DNA from: Onchocerca volvulus
Taxonomy: Eukaryota > Nematoda > Chromadorea > Rhabditida > Onchocercidae
Direction: 5' to 3'
DNA length: 64,000 nucleotides
Assembly: GCA_000499405.2 (NCBI GenBank)
Contig: HG738140.1
Location: 6,494,158 to 6,558,157, forward strand
In this document: positions 22,562 through 34,445 of the stretch, one piece after another
Numbering within the stretch: the first letter of the stretch is position 1
How the letters are laid out: the number at the start of each line of letters is the position of its first letter
Position numbers and translations under genes: made by a program
Notes under the pieces: generated by a model
Told to the model about the DNA's origin: nothing
Seen by the model: the letters and a program-made list of their open reading frames with translations, nothing else
The model's database searches: none

Positions 22562-25500
22562 TTAGTTGAACTGATCGAACGAGGAATGTGCATTCAGTTG
22601 ATATTCATGCTCTTTCAACTTTATTTCCAACTGCGATATTTCTCTGCAAGAATAGAAGAACTTAAATTGTTATTATTATCTTAATCGGTATAAGTTTTAA
22701 GTAAATATGAAATTCCAATTATTGAATTTAATTCCCAAATAATGTCGTCAAAATTACAACATGCACAAAAACTCAACAATATTTTATGAGGATTTATAGT
22801 TTTATTTCAATTCGTATTTGAAGGAGTTATAGTTTTATTTCAAAATCTTGATTCTATCTGAATTCAAATATTCCTTTTTTTACTTTATATTAGAAATGAT
22901 TGAAAATTTACATTAATAAGTATTTCGAAAAATAAAGATATTAGGCATTTGTTCAAATTTAAGTATTTCGATTGAAGATGTATTTCTATATTTTATTGAT
23001 TTTTCATTATAAAAAAATCATTTACTTTTGAAATTTTTTGTTTATTAGATATTCTATTTTTTTTTCATTTTTCTTTTGACTAGAAATGTTAGAAAATTTT
23101 TTTATATTGAGTTAAGTTAATTTTCGCCGAAATTGTGGATATGTATTTGGAATAGTGGATATATTTGTTTGAGCAAATAAACAAATAAGTGAATAAGTGA
23201 ATGAGAGACTAGATTAATTTATTTTCGAATTTTAATTTAAAATAAATGATAAACAAGAAAAAGAAGAAATATAGATAAATTACTAATCTTAAGATGATAA
23301 TTTAGCAATGAATTAAAAAACAAAACAAAGTATAACTAATTTTTAGAAATTGATGAGAGATAGAGCAGAAGAGAAATTAGGTTAGTTTTTTTCTTTGTTT
23401 TTTTAATTTAAAATTTTTACGAAATGGATGTAACATTCGGCGGATTTCTTTGGTATAGCTCTCCCCGACAAATTTCTTCCGTCACTTTTTTTTTTAAAAA
23501 ACATTTATTTTAATCGTAAAATGATGGATAATCTTTTTTTCGTTTTTGTTCTTTTTAATAGACAGATAAAAATCTGAAATAAAATACTTGAAAAAACTAA
23601 ATCATTTCCAATTCTTATCCATTCATATATCTTTGATTTCTTTGATTTATTTTGTCTTATTTTGTTTTTTTATTAGTTAGATGAAGAAAGGCAGAAGAAA
23701 AATTTAAAAATTCGAAATTTTTTATTCTTTTTTTTATAAATTTGCTTCAAATATTATCAAATTTACAATCTTTTCTATTTCAATTTTGTATGTTTCTATT
23801 TTTAACAAAAATATTTTAACAAATTTGCTGTAATTGCTTTTTTTTTGGACATTCGTCTATGTACGTAATTTTGCAAATCAAAATAGATGTACATGTAATT
23901 AATCTAATAACTTAGAAAGGAATAACTTGAATAAAATTATTTTGTAAATTTCACGAATTACTGAAATTTAATCCAATAATTAAAATGAATTACTTTCTCG
24001 ATGATCCTTACTGGATGGAAACTTGTTATCCGCGAAGAAAAGGAAAGTTGCATCGTTGATATCAGAAGAAATCTCGAGAAATTGATAATTATTCCATTAT
24101 CATTCAATTAATACAAATACAATAAAATTGTATTATATTTTCAAATTATTCTGTATGGAAAAGTTAATGTAGCGAAATTATTTTTTTTTCGAGAATTTTT
24201 AACAAGTTATCAAACTTTTAAATTCAAGAGAATAAATAGTAAAAGCGGCATTTACTAGATTTTTTAGAGTTTTTAAATAAATAAAATGATTTATAAAATC
24301 ATTTTGTCCCAACTAGTAGCATCTTAATTAGTCTGAATTTAGATGGTTTTAATGAAAGCAAAATCTCTTAAATTTAAAATTTTCAGAATGAAATATAAAT
24401 TGTTATAATGATTTCAACTTTATAAACAATTTTTAAAATATGAAATTATAGAACATAAAAAAATGAGCAAAAACAAATTAAGTTTAACTATGAAAAATAA
24501 TTTTTATACAGGCAATGATTTCAACAAAAAAAAAAAAGTAAAAAGTTTTCGTTCTAACAATTTTTGTTGGAGCATTTTCAATTTTTTATTATTTTTATAT
24601 GAAAGGGAAACAGGAACAAAAGTTGAGGAACGAAAAAGAATTCAATTAAATTTCATTTCTTTTTATTAGATAATAATAACTATATAAATTTGCAGACTTT
24701 CTGCAAAACTTCAATTTTCATCGTTTGCAATACTCTTCGACATTTCAAATATTATTTCCTGATATTTTTCTTTTTTTTTTTTTTTTTTTTAAAAATCTTA
24801 AAAAATAATTTTCCGATTTTTTCAATAAAATTTGTCGTTATCATAATATATCATTTTTCAATTTAAAAAAAATTTTTTAATTGAAATAAATTTTTTTTTT
24901 TGCTTGCGACTCTTATTAATGAAGCTATTTTAAATGAAACAGGAATTATGCTCGAAGCTGTAATTTATTTTTAAATTAAATATGAAAAAGTAGGTTTCCT
25001 TCAAAATAATTCAAATGATATTGCAAAAAAAAAAATTCATATTAATTCAAATTTCATTAAAAAAAAAAAAAAAAAGGAAAAGAAAGAAAAATGAAATTTT
25101 TGCTAAATAAATTCTTAAATTTTGATTCTCTTTAATAAAAATGTTGAAATTCAAAATAATAAACTTTATTTTCGCGAAAATATTTTCACTGATTATTGTT
25201 CCGGTAACCGTAAATTTTCTGATCGATACATATATATATCGTTCATCAAGATAATAAAAGATTATTCCCTTTTTTCGCTCACAAAACTTCATTTATGGAT
25301 GTGAAATTCCGGAATTTACGGATATTTCCCATTTCTGATCATCTTTTTGAAAACTAAATAAGGTCATTGATAATTACGTTTCAAGATTAACACTTAACAA
25401 CCATTCTTGTACCTTTCGTTTTTATCATCCAACCAATTTTTCGATATTTTACAATTTTAAAATTCCATTTGTTGATCAATTCCAATATTTTTATTTTTTT

Positions 25501-26786
25501 TATTTCAATATTATTTTCAAAAAATAGAAATCAACAAGTTGAAATTTTAGGAACTTATTTTCACTTAAAGTCAATTAATAGTACTTTTTTGTTTGTCATA
25601 TCTGAAATTTTAAAATTTTTCATGTAAGATTTAAAATTCTAAAAACTATCTTTCTAAATGATAAAATTATGAAAGTTTCAAACAATATGGACATTTCGTT
25701 TTTTTTTTGTGAAGAAAAATTCCAAAATAACTTTTATTTTCGTGATTTTTTTCAATTTAAATTGAAATTCTCGGATGACATAATTTTTACCAAAAAAAAA
25801 TTTTTTCACGAATAATATTTTCAATTTCGATGTATATTTTATGTTAGCAAGAGCATGTTTTCATAATGGCATAATTCAAGTTTTTCCCTTGATAATAAAC
25901 ATATATCTTCTCTTTTTTCTTTTCGAATTATTTCATTACTTCCTCAATTTTAGATTTTTCTATTCCAATTTTTTTGAATTTCCCGAATTGATTTTACATG
26001 TTAAATATATGTTGCATAATAAAAATTTCATATAACGAGATTGAATTATCTGCAATTTCTATTTATTTCAATTTACAACCATTAAAAAGTTTTTTTAATT
26101 TGCTTACTTTTTTTCCTTTTCAAAGTTGAATAAAATTTGACAGAAAAAAATATAGGGCAAAATATAACGATATCGTCTTCATCTTTCAAAAATTATTAAA
26201 ATTATTGGAATAAAAAATTTTTTGTTAAACATTGATGTCATTTATGAATTCTTTTTTTGTGCCGATGACATTGATATAAATTAAAATATTTCTTAAACTT
26301 TTATTTCATTTTTTTTTTCATTAATTAATTTCAAGTTTATTTCCTATAAACTATGAGTTTTTCGATCTTTTTTTCAATTATGATTATAATAATGATAGGA
26401 ATAAAATCAATATAGTAATGATGATAATAATATCATATTGATATGTTAATAATGATATTAACTAAATAATAATCGTAGTAATAAAAATAAGACTTTTTTT
26501 TTGCCGTAACATTCATTATTCATTTTTAATTTCATAAATTATTGCCATTTAAAATTCATTTTTTTTCTCTTTTTTTTTTTTTTTTTAAAATAGGTTATAC
26601 TTAAGGAATTGTTAATAAATTTACTGATAAAGTAATAGTCACACAACTACCAAATCTTTTGGGCCAAAATTTCAGTGTCTCAGCTTTTATGTGCCAAAAC
26701 CAAAGTTCAGTCTCAAAATTATATAATTCTTGTCTCCCTTTCTTGTCCTGTCTTGTCCCCTTTTCTTTGATTCTACGTGGTACCAT
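22562..26786 (-). CDS. Four-exon gene, ~122-aa protein with coiled-coil-like tail
   Basis: Exons on minus: 26786-26625 (ATG start, 54 codons, TCA|GTAAAT donor), 24072-24012 (TTTCTCGAG acceptor, CCA|GTAAGG donor), 23484-23421 (AAAAG acceptor after a poly-A run, TTC|GTAAAA donor) and 22643-22562 (TTCTTGCAG acceptor, TAA). Phases fit at all three junctions: 0/0, A+TG and TC+A. The product is a basic N-terminus (KEKGTRQDKKGRQ), an aromatic stretch (LWFWHIKAETLKFW), FLFFADNKFPSS, RGELYQRNPPNVTS, and a heptad-like end (EISQLEIKLKEHEYQL) closing SSFDQFN. I do not recognise a family. The third exon's acceptor is the weakest point. The other strand is open across some exons, so the support is phase agreement, not frame length. 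The start is 400 bp from that of the + gene at 27188. Confidence 0.5.
22644..26624. other. Introns of the minus gene, with AT-rich filler
   Basis: Introns are 22644-23420, 23485-24011 and 24073-26624. The long one holds poly-T/A runs, including blocks of about 15-19 nt near 24770-24790 and 25057-25075. A few low-complexity frames (for example + 24463-24669, Lys/Asn/Phe rich) are not called as genes. Confidence 0.45.
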
Positions 26787-27187
26787 CGATTTTCGAATTT
26801 ATAACTATTTTCATACTAGAATAGTCGACTTTAGTACCATTTATATATATATATATAATATAATAAAGGAAGTAATTTTATTGCAATCATGTATAAACAA
26901 TAGTTTTCCAGAAGCTCAACCTTTCAAAAATTTCAAAATTTCTAGAATTACCGTAAAATTTTGATAAAAATAAATTCAATTTTTAAACGATCTAGAAATA
27001 GTTTTCAGCAATAAAAGTTATTTTGAATTTTTTGAAAAATTCATAATTCATCGCAAATTCGTCACAAACTTTTTGCTAAAGAATTCAGTAAAAATGTTTG
27101 CAAAATTTGAACCATTTCTTTTTACTACTTTACGCTAAAATCAATTTTCAATTCCCTTTTGGGACTAACGATAAACGGAAATGTGAC
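26787..27187. promoter_or_regulatory. Putative shared promoter between two divergent genes
   Basis: The minus ATG at 26786 and the plus ATG at 27188 face away from each other across 400 bp. The interval has a TATATATATATATAATATAATAAA tract near 26843-26866. A 7-bp inverted pair, AAACGGA (27173-27179) and TCCGTTT (27201-27207), brackets the plus start codon and contains two GACATG copies. Promoter function is an inference from layout. Confidence 0.35.
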
Positions 27188-29979
27188 ATGTATGACATGC
27201 TCCGTTTTATTTTCTTCAACAAAGTGATTCGCAAAAAAAAATTTTTTTTACATTCTTTAGCAACTTTTTTGAAATCGCCATATTTGTACTAAAAAGTTTT
27301 TGAAATTTCAAATCTTTACCAAAAATATACTTATGAAATTATCATTTAAGATATCGCAAATTAATGTCTTCCTAATTCCGTTTAGTACAAAATTCAAATG
27401 AATGAATTTATGCTCAAACTGTATCAAACATTAAACGGGAGTTTTTTTTTTTTTCTTTTTTCAAATTTATGATCAATGATATAATCAATAAAACATATCA
27501 CTATAATTCAATAATGATCGAAATATATTAAATAGTAGTTATGATGCAATAAATATTTTTTTTAGAAAATCATAACTGGCTTATTTTAATCATCATTATG
27601 ATATGATAGAAATATCAAAAAAAAAAAAGAAAATGATTAATGAATCATAATATCTCTATCATATCATAATATCTCTATCATATCATAATAATGATTAAAC
27701 TAAGTTAGTTATGATTTTCCAAAAAAATATTAATGCAGCACAATATCCTTATAATATTATAATGATAATTAAAATAAACCAATAATGATTTGGTACAAGA
27801 AAATTATAACAATATCAAATAATCCATATCAAATTTAACTTATCATTACATAAACAGTAAGATAAGATGTTTATGCTAAACTTTCAGCTAATAGTACAAA
27901 ATTTTAATTACCATTTGTCTTACTTTTTTTACAAAGTTTTTCACTATTTGCAAATGAAAATCAATTAAAATTTTTAACTACTAAATTTAGTTGAAATATT
28001 TTGTGTCGAGATTTATTAAATGTTAATGAAATACTTCAAGATTAAAATTTTAATATTTGATAATCAAAATTATCGAATTTTAGCAGGATATTTCACCACG
28101 AAAGTTATCACATTTTAATGAAATTTTTTTAATGATAACATTCTGAATTTTTATGAACATTTTACCAAATTTGAAGCAATTTTTCATGATGACATAAATA
28201 AATCATGGGAATGGTCTTTAAACCGAATTCAGAAACACATAACAGATTCAAAATGATGAATAATTAATTATTTCATTCTACAAATTAATTTATCATTCAA
28301 TATTTATTAATTAGTAATAAAATGTAACGATATTATATGCGTTGTTTTATAAAAAGAAGAGAAAAAATCTTATAAAAATTTAATGGAATTTTCAAAGGTT
28401 TTGAAATATTTGTCGTAAAAGTTTCGAAATTTATTTATTTAAAAGCGTTTTTTTCACAATAATTTTTCTCTTTTTTTTTGTTTACTGTTTTGTAATTTGT
28501 CTAATCAACTTTTTATTTTCCATGAAAATGTTATGGAATTATAATTTTAAAAGATTTCAAAATATTTAACATAAAAATTTCGAAATTTGTTTGTCTAAAA
28601 GGGTTTTCACAGAAATTTTTCGCTTTTTTTTTTTTATTATTTCACAATTTTCCTAATTAATTTTGCTTTTTTTTAGGCTAATTTAACAGTTCAAATTATG
28701 GGATTCATTTCAATCAGATAATTTTTTTGACTGCATTACTACTGATAGTGAAATTGGCCATGGATTTTCTATGGTCTTGGACAGATTATGTCTTTTACGG
28801 AATATGCTCATGTGGCTCATCAAATATCACCTTTGAACCTGTCAGCAAACCCCAGTAAGTTTTACCTTTTCATCTTTAATTAATTCATGAAAATATACCG
28901 TAAGTTATTTACTTATGGCAGAATTGAAATTTTCTTCGTTAAATTGATGATTTAGCATAAAATTAATTGTATTTTTTAACTGCATATCTAAAACAATTAA
29001 AAAAATATCATAAAGATTTAATAAACATTTATAAATGAAACGTAGGAAATATTTTTACTAATGAGATTATAGAAATCCATTCTTATAAATTCTATGAATT
29101 TCTTAGATTCTTTAGGATTTGCGAATTCTTCGAAGCGAATTCTACATTTCGATTATTTTGAAAAGCATTTTTTCTTCGGAAAATTGCCAAGTTATTGCTT
29201 TGAAGAAAAAATGTAAAATAAACAGCTTGGAGGAAAAAAAACACAAAGCAAAGATTAATATATAACCTAACTATCACATTTGTTTAACGATATATTCGAA
29301 AATAAAACTCTTAAACTGATAATAAAAGAATTATGAATTACTTTTATGACAGTCTAATGTTTTGCTTCTTTAGCTTTACAAAGATTATTCGTTTTTCAAA
29401 AAAAAAAAAAGACATTATTAATCGAATTATTGATTTTTACGCTTTTTAGCCAGATATTTTCACTTTTTTAGCAAAAATTAGAAATCTTTCGAAATATTTC
29501 AAATATCGATTGCTTAACTATTTAATTCACTTGCTTGACCTGATTATATTTCGTGTCTAAAGTAAATTTTGATACATTGACTATCAAAAAAAAAAAAAAA
29601 AGAAAAATGAAGATTTAACTATGTAAAATTAGTTTATCTACTAAATACCTTAATTATAAGCTTCAATTTTGTCTTTCTTCCTTTATTATATATTTAATTT
29701 CAAAATTAAAAATTGCAAGAAATTTAGTTAAATAATTTTGCTAAAAAAAAAAAGGAGAATATATCCTAGCAGGCTTCGTTTTAATTACTCAAATTTCAAC
29801 AATCTTTATCTTTACCCAGATTCATCGGTTATCTGATTTTGATACTAGCAGGAATATCCGGAAAAATTCTTATCCACATTTTACCGGAGCGTTTGGACAT
29901 TCTAGACAACACATACTTTACAACTTCAGAAAAAAACTTAGACTTCATCCTACCTGTCTTAGTAGCTTTCAATCTTTAA
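27188..29979 (+). CDS. Three-exon small membrane protein, ~110 aa, unknown family
   Basis: Exons: 27188-27223 (MYDMLRFIFFNK, AAA|GTGATT donor), 28718-28854 (CATTTCAATCAG acceptor, CCA|GTAAGT donor) and 29820-29979 (TTTACCCAG acceptor, TAA). Phases agree: 0/0, then CA+A. The first two exons join into a hydrophobic segment (IIFLTALLLIVKLAMDFLW) followed by a WSWTDYVFYG aromatic stretch, a CSC pair and an N-glycosylation-like NIT. The last exon gives a second hydrophobic segment (FIGYLILILAGISGKILI) and a polar stretch (LPERLDILDNTYFTTSEK), ending in a third, short hydrophobic end. So two to three membrane segments are predicted. The last two exons are well supported. Exon 1 is inferred from frame, phase and its continuation of the hydrophobic run. 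No family is recognised. Confidence 0.6.
27542..27740. repeat. Long imperfect inverted repeat (~73-bp arms), MITE-like
   Basis: The left arm (27542-27615) and right arm (27669-27740) are reverse complements with few mismatches. They share AAAATCATAACT and ATTATGATATGATAGA blocks. The loop includes a 20-bp tandem duplication of ATAATATCTCTATCATATC. A further diverged arm copy follows at about 27742-27780. It lies in intron 1 of the 27188 gene. No clear target duplication was found, so it is either an old foldback element or a hairpin-generated duplication. Confidence 0.7.
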
Positions 29980-31744
29980 ATTCTATTTTAAGTTTATTAA
30001 GTATTTAAATCCATGATAGAAATGAAATTATTTTCTTCATCAATTCTAATATGCATTTGAAATTTCAAAATGATCATATCAATCGTTTCTATCAATCGTC
30101 CATCAATCTATCCGTATCGAAATGAAATGCAATTAATGGATTAATTGTATGTGCGCTCATTTTATAACAAAATTTCTTTTTATAAGGACGTTACCAATCT
30201 ATGATTAAGTGCAAGGACATTTTAAATTATTTCCCGAAAATTTCAAAAGATCTGATGAATAGATAGGTGGATAGGTGGATTTACCTGAATAGACGATCCT
30301 TTCAAAATAAAATTTCAATAATCGTTTTAATTTCGATATTTTATGAAATAGTTTGAAGATATTTAAATTCATCTTTCATTTACTCACGTATCGATTTTTC
30401 TTGTTTCTTGACATCAGGTTGCTAAATATTTTATTAAATCTGATAAAATTTTACTTAAAACTTAACAGTTCAATTTTTTTTCGTTTCTTGTAAAATAATT
30501 TATTCGCATGAATTTTCATTTAGTTTTTCGATTTGTTGAATTTTTAAAATTTCATGTCGAAAAAATTGCTATAATTAATTAAATAATTCATGTTGAAATT
30601 TTTTTTTTTTTTTGAAATGAGAAATTTTTCTGCTATTTTAAGATTAAGTGATGAAAAAGTTGTGATTTTGGAAAAATCAAAAATTTAATGATAATACATG
30701 ATAGTCTAATGCAATCAATTGATTTTGGGAAGAGCTGAAAAGGAATTATTTTTAAATAGAAACTTAAAATTCTATCCATTTTTAATAACATCATAGTACT
30801 GGAAACGTATGTTTCAACTTCTCATATTTAATTTTTTTCGAAAATCAAAATTTTTTGTCTTAATTAGGCTTAATTAGATATATTTTAAAAAAAAGAAAGA
30901 TCGCGAAAGTTTGGTCGAATCATTTTGTAATAATTAAGGTAATTGAGACGAAATCGACATAATTGCATAAAGCTAAAAAAATAAAGAATTTAAATAATAA
31001 ATCAAGAAACAATAATTGTTCACTACTTTTTATACCTAAATCCAATTAAAATCTAAGTAAATAAAGCATGCAATTATATTAATTTATCCTAATTACTTTA
31101 ATTATTACAAAAAAAGTTTCAAAATCATATCCTAATTTAGATGAGACAGATTCGAAATGAAAAAATCAAATTTGAAATGAAATTTAAGTAAAATTCGAAT
31201 TAAATACATAGCTTTATAAATGTTCGAAAAATTAACCAGTAATTATTTCATTTCAAATAGTTACATATGAATTTGTATTATTCTATTATCATCCACAAAT
31301 GATATCCAAAATTTTTCTCATCTATGATATTATTTTTGTTGTTTTTTTAACTTTCCATTTGTATATTAATAAATTTGAATTAATTTCTAATTAAAACTTC
31401 AAATTTAATTTCGTTTTACACCTGCATTCGCAATCAATGAATTGTTTTTATATCGAAAATATTTCATATATTTGATAATTTCACTTTTTTTTCGTTCAAT
31501 TTGTTTACACATTTCTAATGTTTACACAATTATTTCTCTCGCCGTTACTTTTGTTTTCTGTTTTTGTTTATTATTTTTGTCTTATTTATATTATTGACCA
31601 CAATTTCTATGCAACGATGATAATAGTTTAAAATTTTGCTGTTTGTTTGTTTTGTTTTTTTGTTCCATTCTTTGAAAATCAAACATAAATGTGGAAATTA
31701 ATTACAAACAATTAATGAACAAATAAGTTTGCATAAATTATAAG

Positions 31745-32062
31745 CAAATTTTATTGGATTAACAAATCTTGCTTATATCTCTTTTTCATAAGAATAGATT
31801 AATTAAGGGTTGCTTTTTTAATTTAATTAGAAGAATTAAAATTTAATTTGTTTTTAATTAGCAGTAATATTGTTCAGTTTTATTGAATTAGCAAGTCTTG
31901 TTTACTTTCTTAGATATCATAACATACATTACATTCTGATAAGAATGAGTTAATTTAGGTTTGCTTCTTTGATTTCAGCGAAATGAATCAATAATTTAAT
32001 TGTTTGTCATTTAGCAATAATTATTGTTTACTTCTATTATAATTATTGTTTACTTCTATCTC
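31745..32062 (+). repeat. Diverged tandem duplication, ~133-bp unit
   Basis: TTTTATTG(G/A)ATTA(A/G)CAA(A/G)TCTTG blocks start near 31749 and 31879. Both are followed by TAAGAAT(A)GA(T/G)TTAATT(A)AGG and TTGCTT blocks. A 21-bp exact tandem of TATAATTATTGTTTACTTC lies at about 32018-32060. Confidence 0.6.
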
Positions 32063-32115
32063 ACTTCAGTACCTTGCAATCTTGACATTCATTATCTATG
32101 CATTATTCTTTTCAG

Positions 32116-32148
32116 AATGGAATCGTCGCCTTATCTAACAAGTTACAG
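32116..32148 (+). CDS. Candidate 33-nt exon
   Basis: A strong ATTCTTTTCAG acceptor (32105-32115) and a CAG|GTTTGT donor bound exactly 11 codons. Read in phase 0 it is NGIVALSNKLQ. Read from the ATG at 32117 it is MESSPYLTSYR, ending in phase 2. The GC-balanced composition contrasts with its surroundings. It may be an internal micro-exon or a trans-spliced first exon. No confirmed partner was found. Confidence 0.38.
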
Positions 32149-32552
32149 GTTTGTAATTATTATTACACAACACATCTCATTCACATTTTATGCAAATATT
32201 AAGTTTTTAAGTTAATATTTGCTTATTGCACTATTGTTGCACCAAAATAACATGTATTACTATACTATTTTCTTTCCTTTTTCTTTTTCATTTTTGTTTT
32301 TGAAATATAATTAATTCATTTTTTCTTTTATTGTTGGAGCAATATTAATTACTTTACATATGTAATTGATACATCAATATACTTGTTGCAATTAAATTAG
32401 ATTAATGAGTACATGTCATCTTTAACGTTGTATTAATGTTTATGTAATATCAGTTAAATCATTTTTTTTATCATTTACATAACATGTATTTCATTAAATT
32501 TATGCAGCTGAAACAAGTTCATCTTTAATATTATCATTTCTATTGTTATAGT

Positions 32553-32579
32553 AATATATATATATATATATATATATAT
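32553..32579. repeat. (TA)n microsatellite
   Basis: Uninterrupted TA dinucleotide run of about 27 bp. Confidence 0.95.
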
Positions 32580-33713
32580 GATGAATATATGAATTTATTG
32601 ACAAAATATTTTAATATTTATGGGATCAACTTAAATTAATTAAACAACATAAATTAATTGCATAATTATTATAATAATTTATCGTAACTATTATATTAAT
32701 TTTTACATAGTTAGTATGATAATTTACCATAATAATAAATACATCTTTGCGATTTACATTAAAAGAAATTATATTATTTACAATATTTGTGTAATACGAA
32801 AATAAGTTTATAAAGTAGCGAATTACTAATATTTCATTTGTTCGTAGAGGTATCACCAATTTATAAAATTTACTGTTGAAATTTTTTTTAGTTTTTTAAA
32901 AAAATTATTTTTTCTCTTAATATTCTTAACTGAATAAATACTAATTGTATAGAACAATGCTTGCCTTGTTGTTGAAAAAATTTTCAAATTTTGAATCGAA
33001 ATGTGTTGGATAATGAAAATTTAATGATTAAAATTACTTAATCGGATCATTATTAGTAATTTGAAAAAAAAGAAAAAAAAGCGAAATAAAGGAAGGAATT
33101 ATTTCCTTCCTAAAATAATTATTGTTATTTCATATTTTCATAAAAACTAGCAAAGTTTGGCATTAAATTACAAAAAAGAAAATATAATATTTCGAGTTTT
33201 TGAAAATATTTGGAATTAAGAAAACAAGAAGAACCGTTTCAATTAATTTGGAATTACTGCTAATCATGATTGTTTATTTTCATGTTTTTTGTTATGATCA
33301 GTATTGTTGTTCGTTATTTATTGAGTTATTTTCTGTTTAATACTGCGAAATACTTAATATTATGCCTTCTAAATATATCACCTCGTGGATACCTTGTGGA
33401 AAGAAATAAGGAAAAGGTAGTTTATTTCCCAAAAATTAAAAAAATAAAAACTAAAAATCAATCAGCCATAGATTTTAAAAAAAAGAGGTCAGTGGATGAA
33501 TTACTACTATATTCCATTTTATCAATAGCACTAATATTCATCCAATTATTCCTTTTTAAGATTTGTAGATTTATTTATAAAAAAACTTGAATCATGAAAA
33601 ACTTCATCAAAAAATAAAATTTACTTTTTTACTTAATCATTAGTATTCTAAACCCGATAAAGAGTTGAACAGAAATCTTTTACTTTATTCGAAAATGTTT
33701 TAATTTACTTTAC

Positions 33714-33860
33714 AGTATAATACATATAAGTATAGCATATCTTAGCACTACACAGTTAATACAGTAATACATGAACTAATAGTATAATACAGTATGATAC
33801 AGTAATTCATATCCCTTAGCATGATACATAAAAAATTTTAGTGCAATACATAAAAAATAT
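33714..33860 (+). repeat. Short-period repeat of ATACAGTATAATACAT type
   Basis: AGTATAATACA, AGTAATACAT, AGTATGATACA and GCATGATACATAAAAAAT variants recur about every 11-35 bp. Confidence 0.55.
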
Positions 33861-34099
33861 TCTTTCCTTATTATCTAAATAAGTTCCTTTACCCTAACTA
33901 CTGATCGAGTACTATTCTGTATGCTCAGTATTATAATTCATTTACCTATTTTATTTATTATTTAATATAATATTTTGAGTACTGAATTTATTTTAGTAAT
34001 TATTATTTAAATAATTACTAACATTTTACTGTAACTAGTTCCAATATTATAGTTATTCATTCCCATTTAAGGAAAAAATCAAATAAAACAAAAAAAAAA

Positions 34100-34445
34100 A
34101 AACGAAAAAAAGAAAAGAAAAATTAAATTAAGACAAGCACCTGAAAAAAAACATAACAACTTCAAACATTCAATAAAAAAAAATATAATTACATCATATC
34201 CACTCCGAAAAAAACGCTCAATAATCAAGAGGCATATGATAAGATTAGACATTATATCAGCTAAAATAAAAAAATTTAACTCAGAAAAAAATTTAATAAT
34301 AAGAAAGCAAAATACCGATAAAAATATGCAAATCATGTAAACCAGTACTTATATAAGAAATACAACCATAAGAACTATCACTGATGAGAAAAGAATCATT
34401 ATTGTAGTCATAAGGAAATTAAAAACACAAAAAATAGGATCGAAA
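34100..34445 (-). pseudogene. cox3: Nuclear copy of mitochondrial cytochrome c oxidase subunit III (NUMT)
   Basis: On minus the sequence is T-rich with G, like nematode mtDNA. From about 34384 it reads SDSSYGCISYISTGLHDLHI then FIGILLS. This matches the conserved COX3 signature D..YG..F..STG.HG.HV.IG. After frame breaks it continues with NVSYH-like residues and YW.FEVVMFF at about 34150-34180, matching the YWHFVDVVWLF helix near the COX3 C-terminus. Stops and shifts interrupt every frame, including under the invertebrate mitochondrial code, where TAA and TAG remain stops. Only the C-terminal half is visible; upstream COX3 residues are degraded or absent. On the + strand this gives an unusually A-rich, T-poor stretch unlike the neighbouring DNA. 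Confidence 0.8.

Larger units (their letters stand above)
29980..34099. other. AT-rich intergenic DNA
   Basis: It contains a short GATAGGTG repeat at about 30262-30280, a diverged tandem duplication at 31.75-32.1 kb, a 33-nt candidate exon, a (TA)n tract and a short-period repeat at 33.7 kb. The 106-codon frame at 33270-33590 (two hydrophobic ends, Lys-rich middle) is about the length expected by chance in a window of this size. I leave it uncalled. Confidence 0.5.

Noticed and set aside
33270..33590. 106-codon + frame with two hydrophobic ends, near the cox3 NUMT
   Set aside because: I considered a cox2-like NUMT, but the Lys-rich middle does not fit and no COX2 signature is present. A frame of this length is expected about once by chance here.
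34079..34336. 85-codon - frame in the standard code
   Set aside because: It is an out-of-frame shadow of the decayed cox3 copy, not a nuclear gene.
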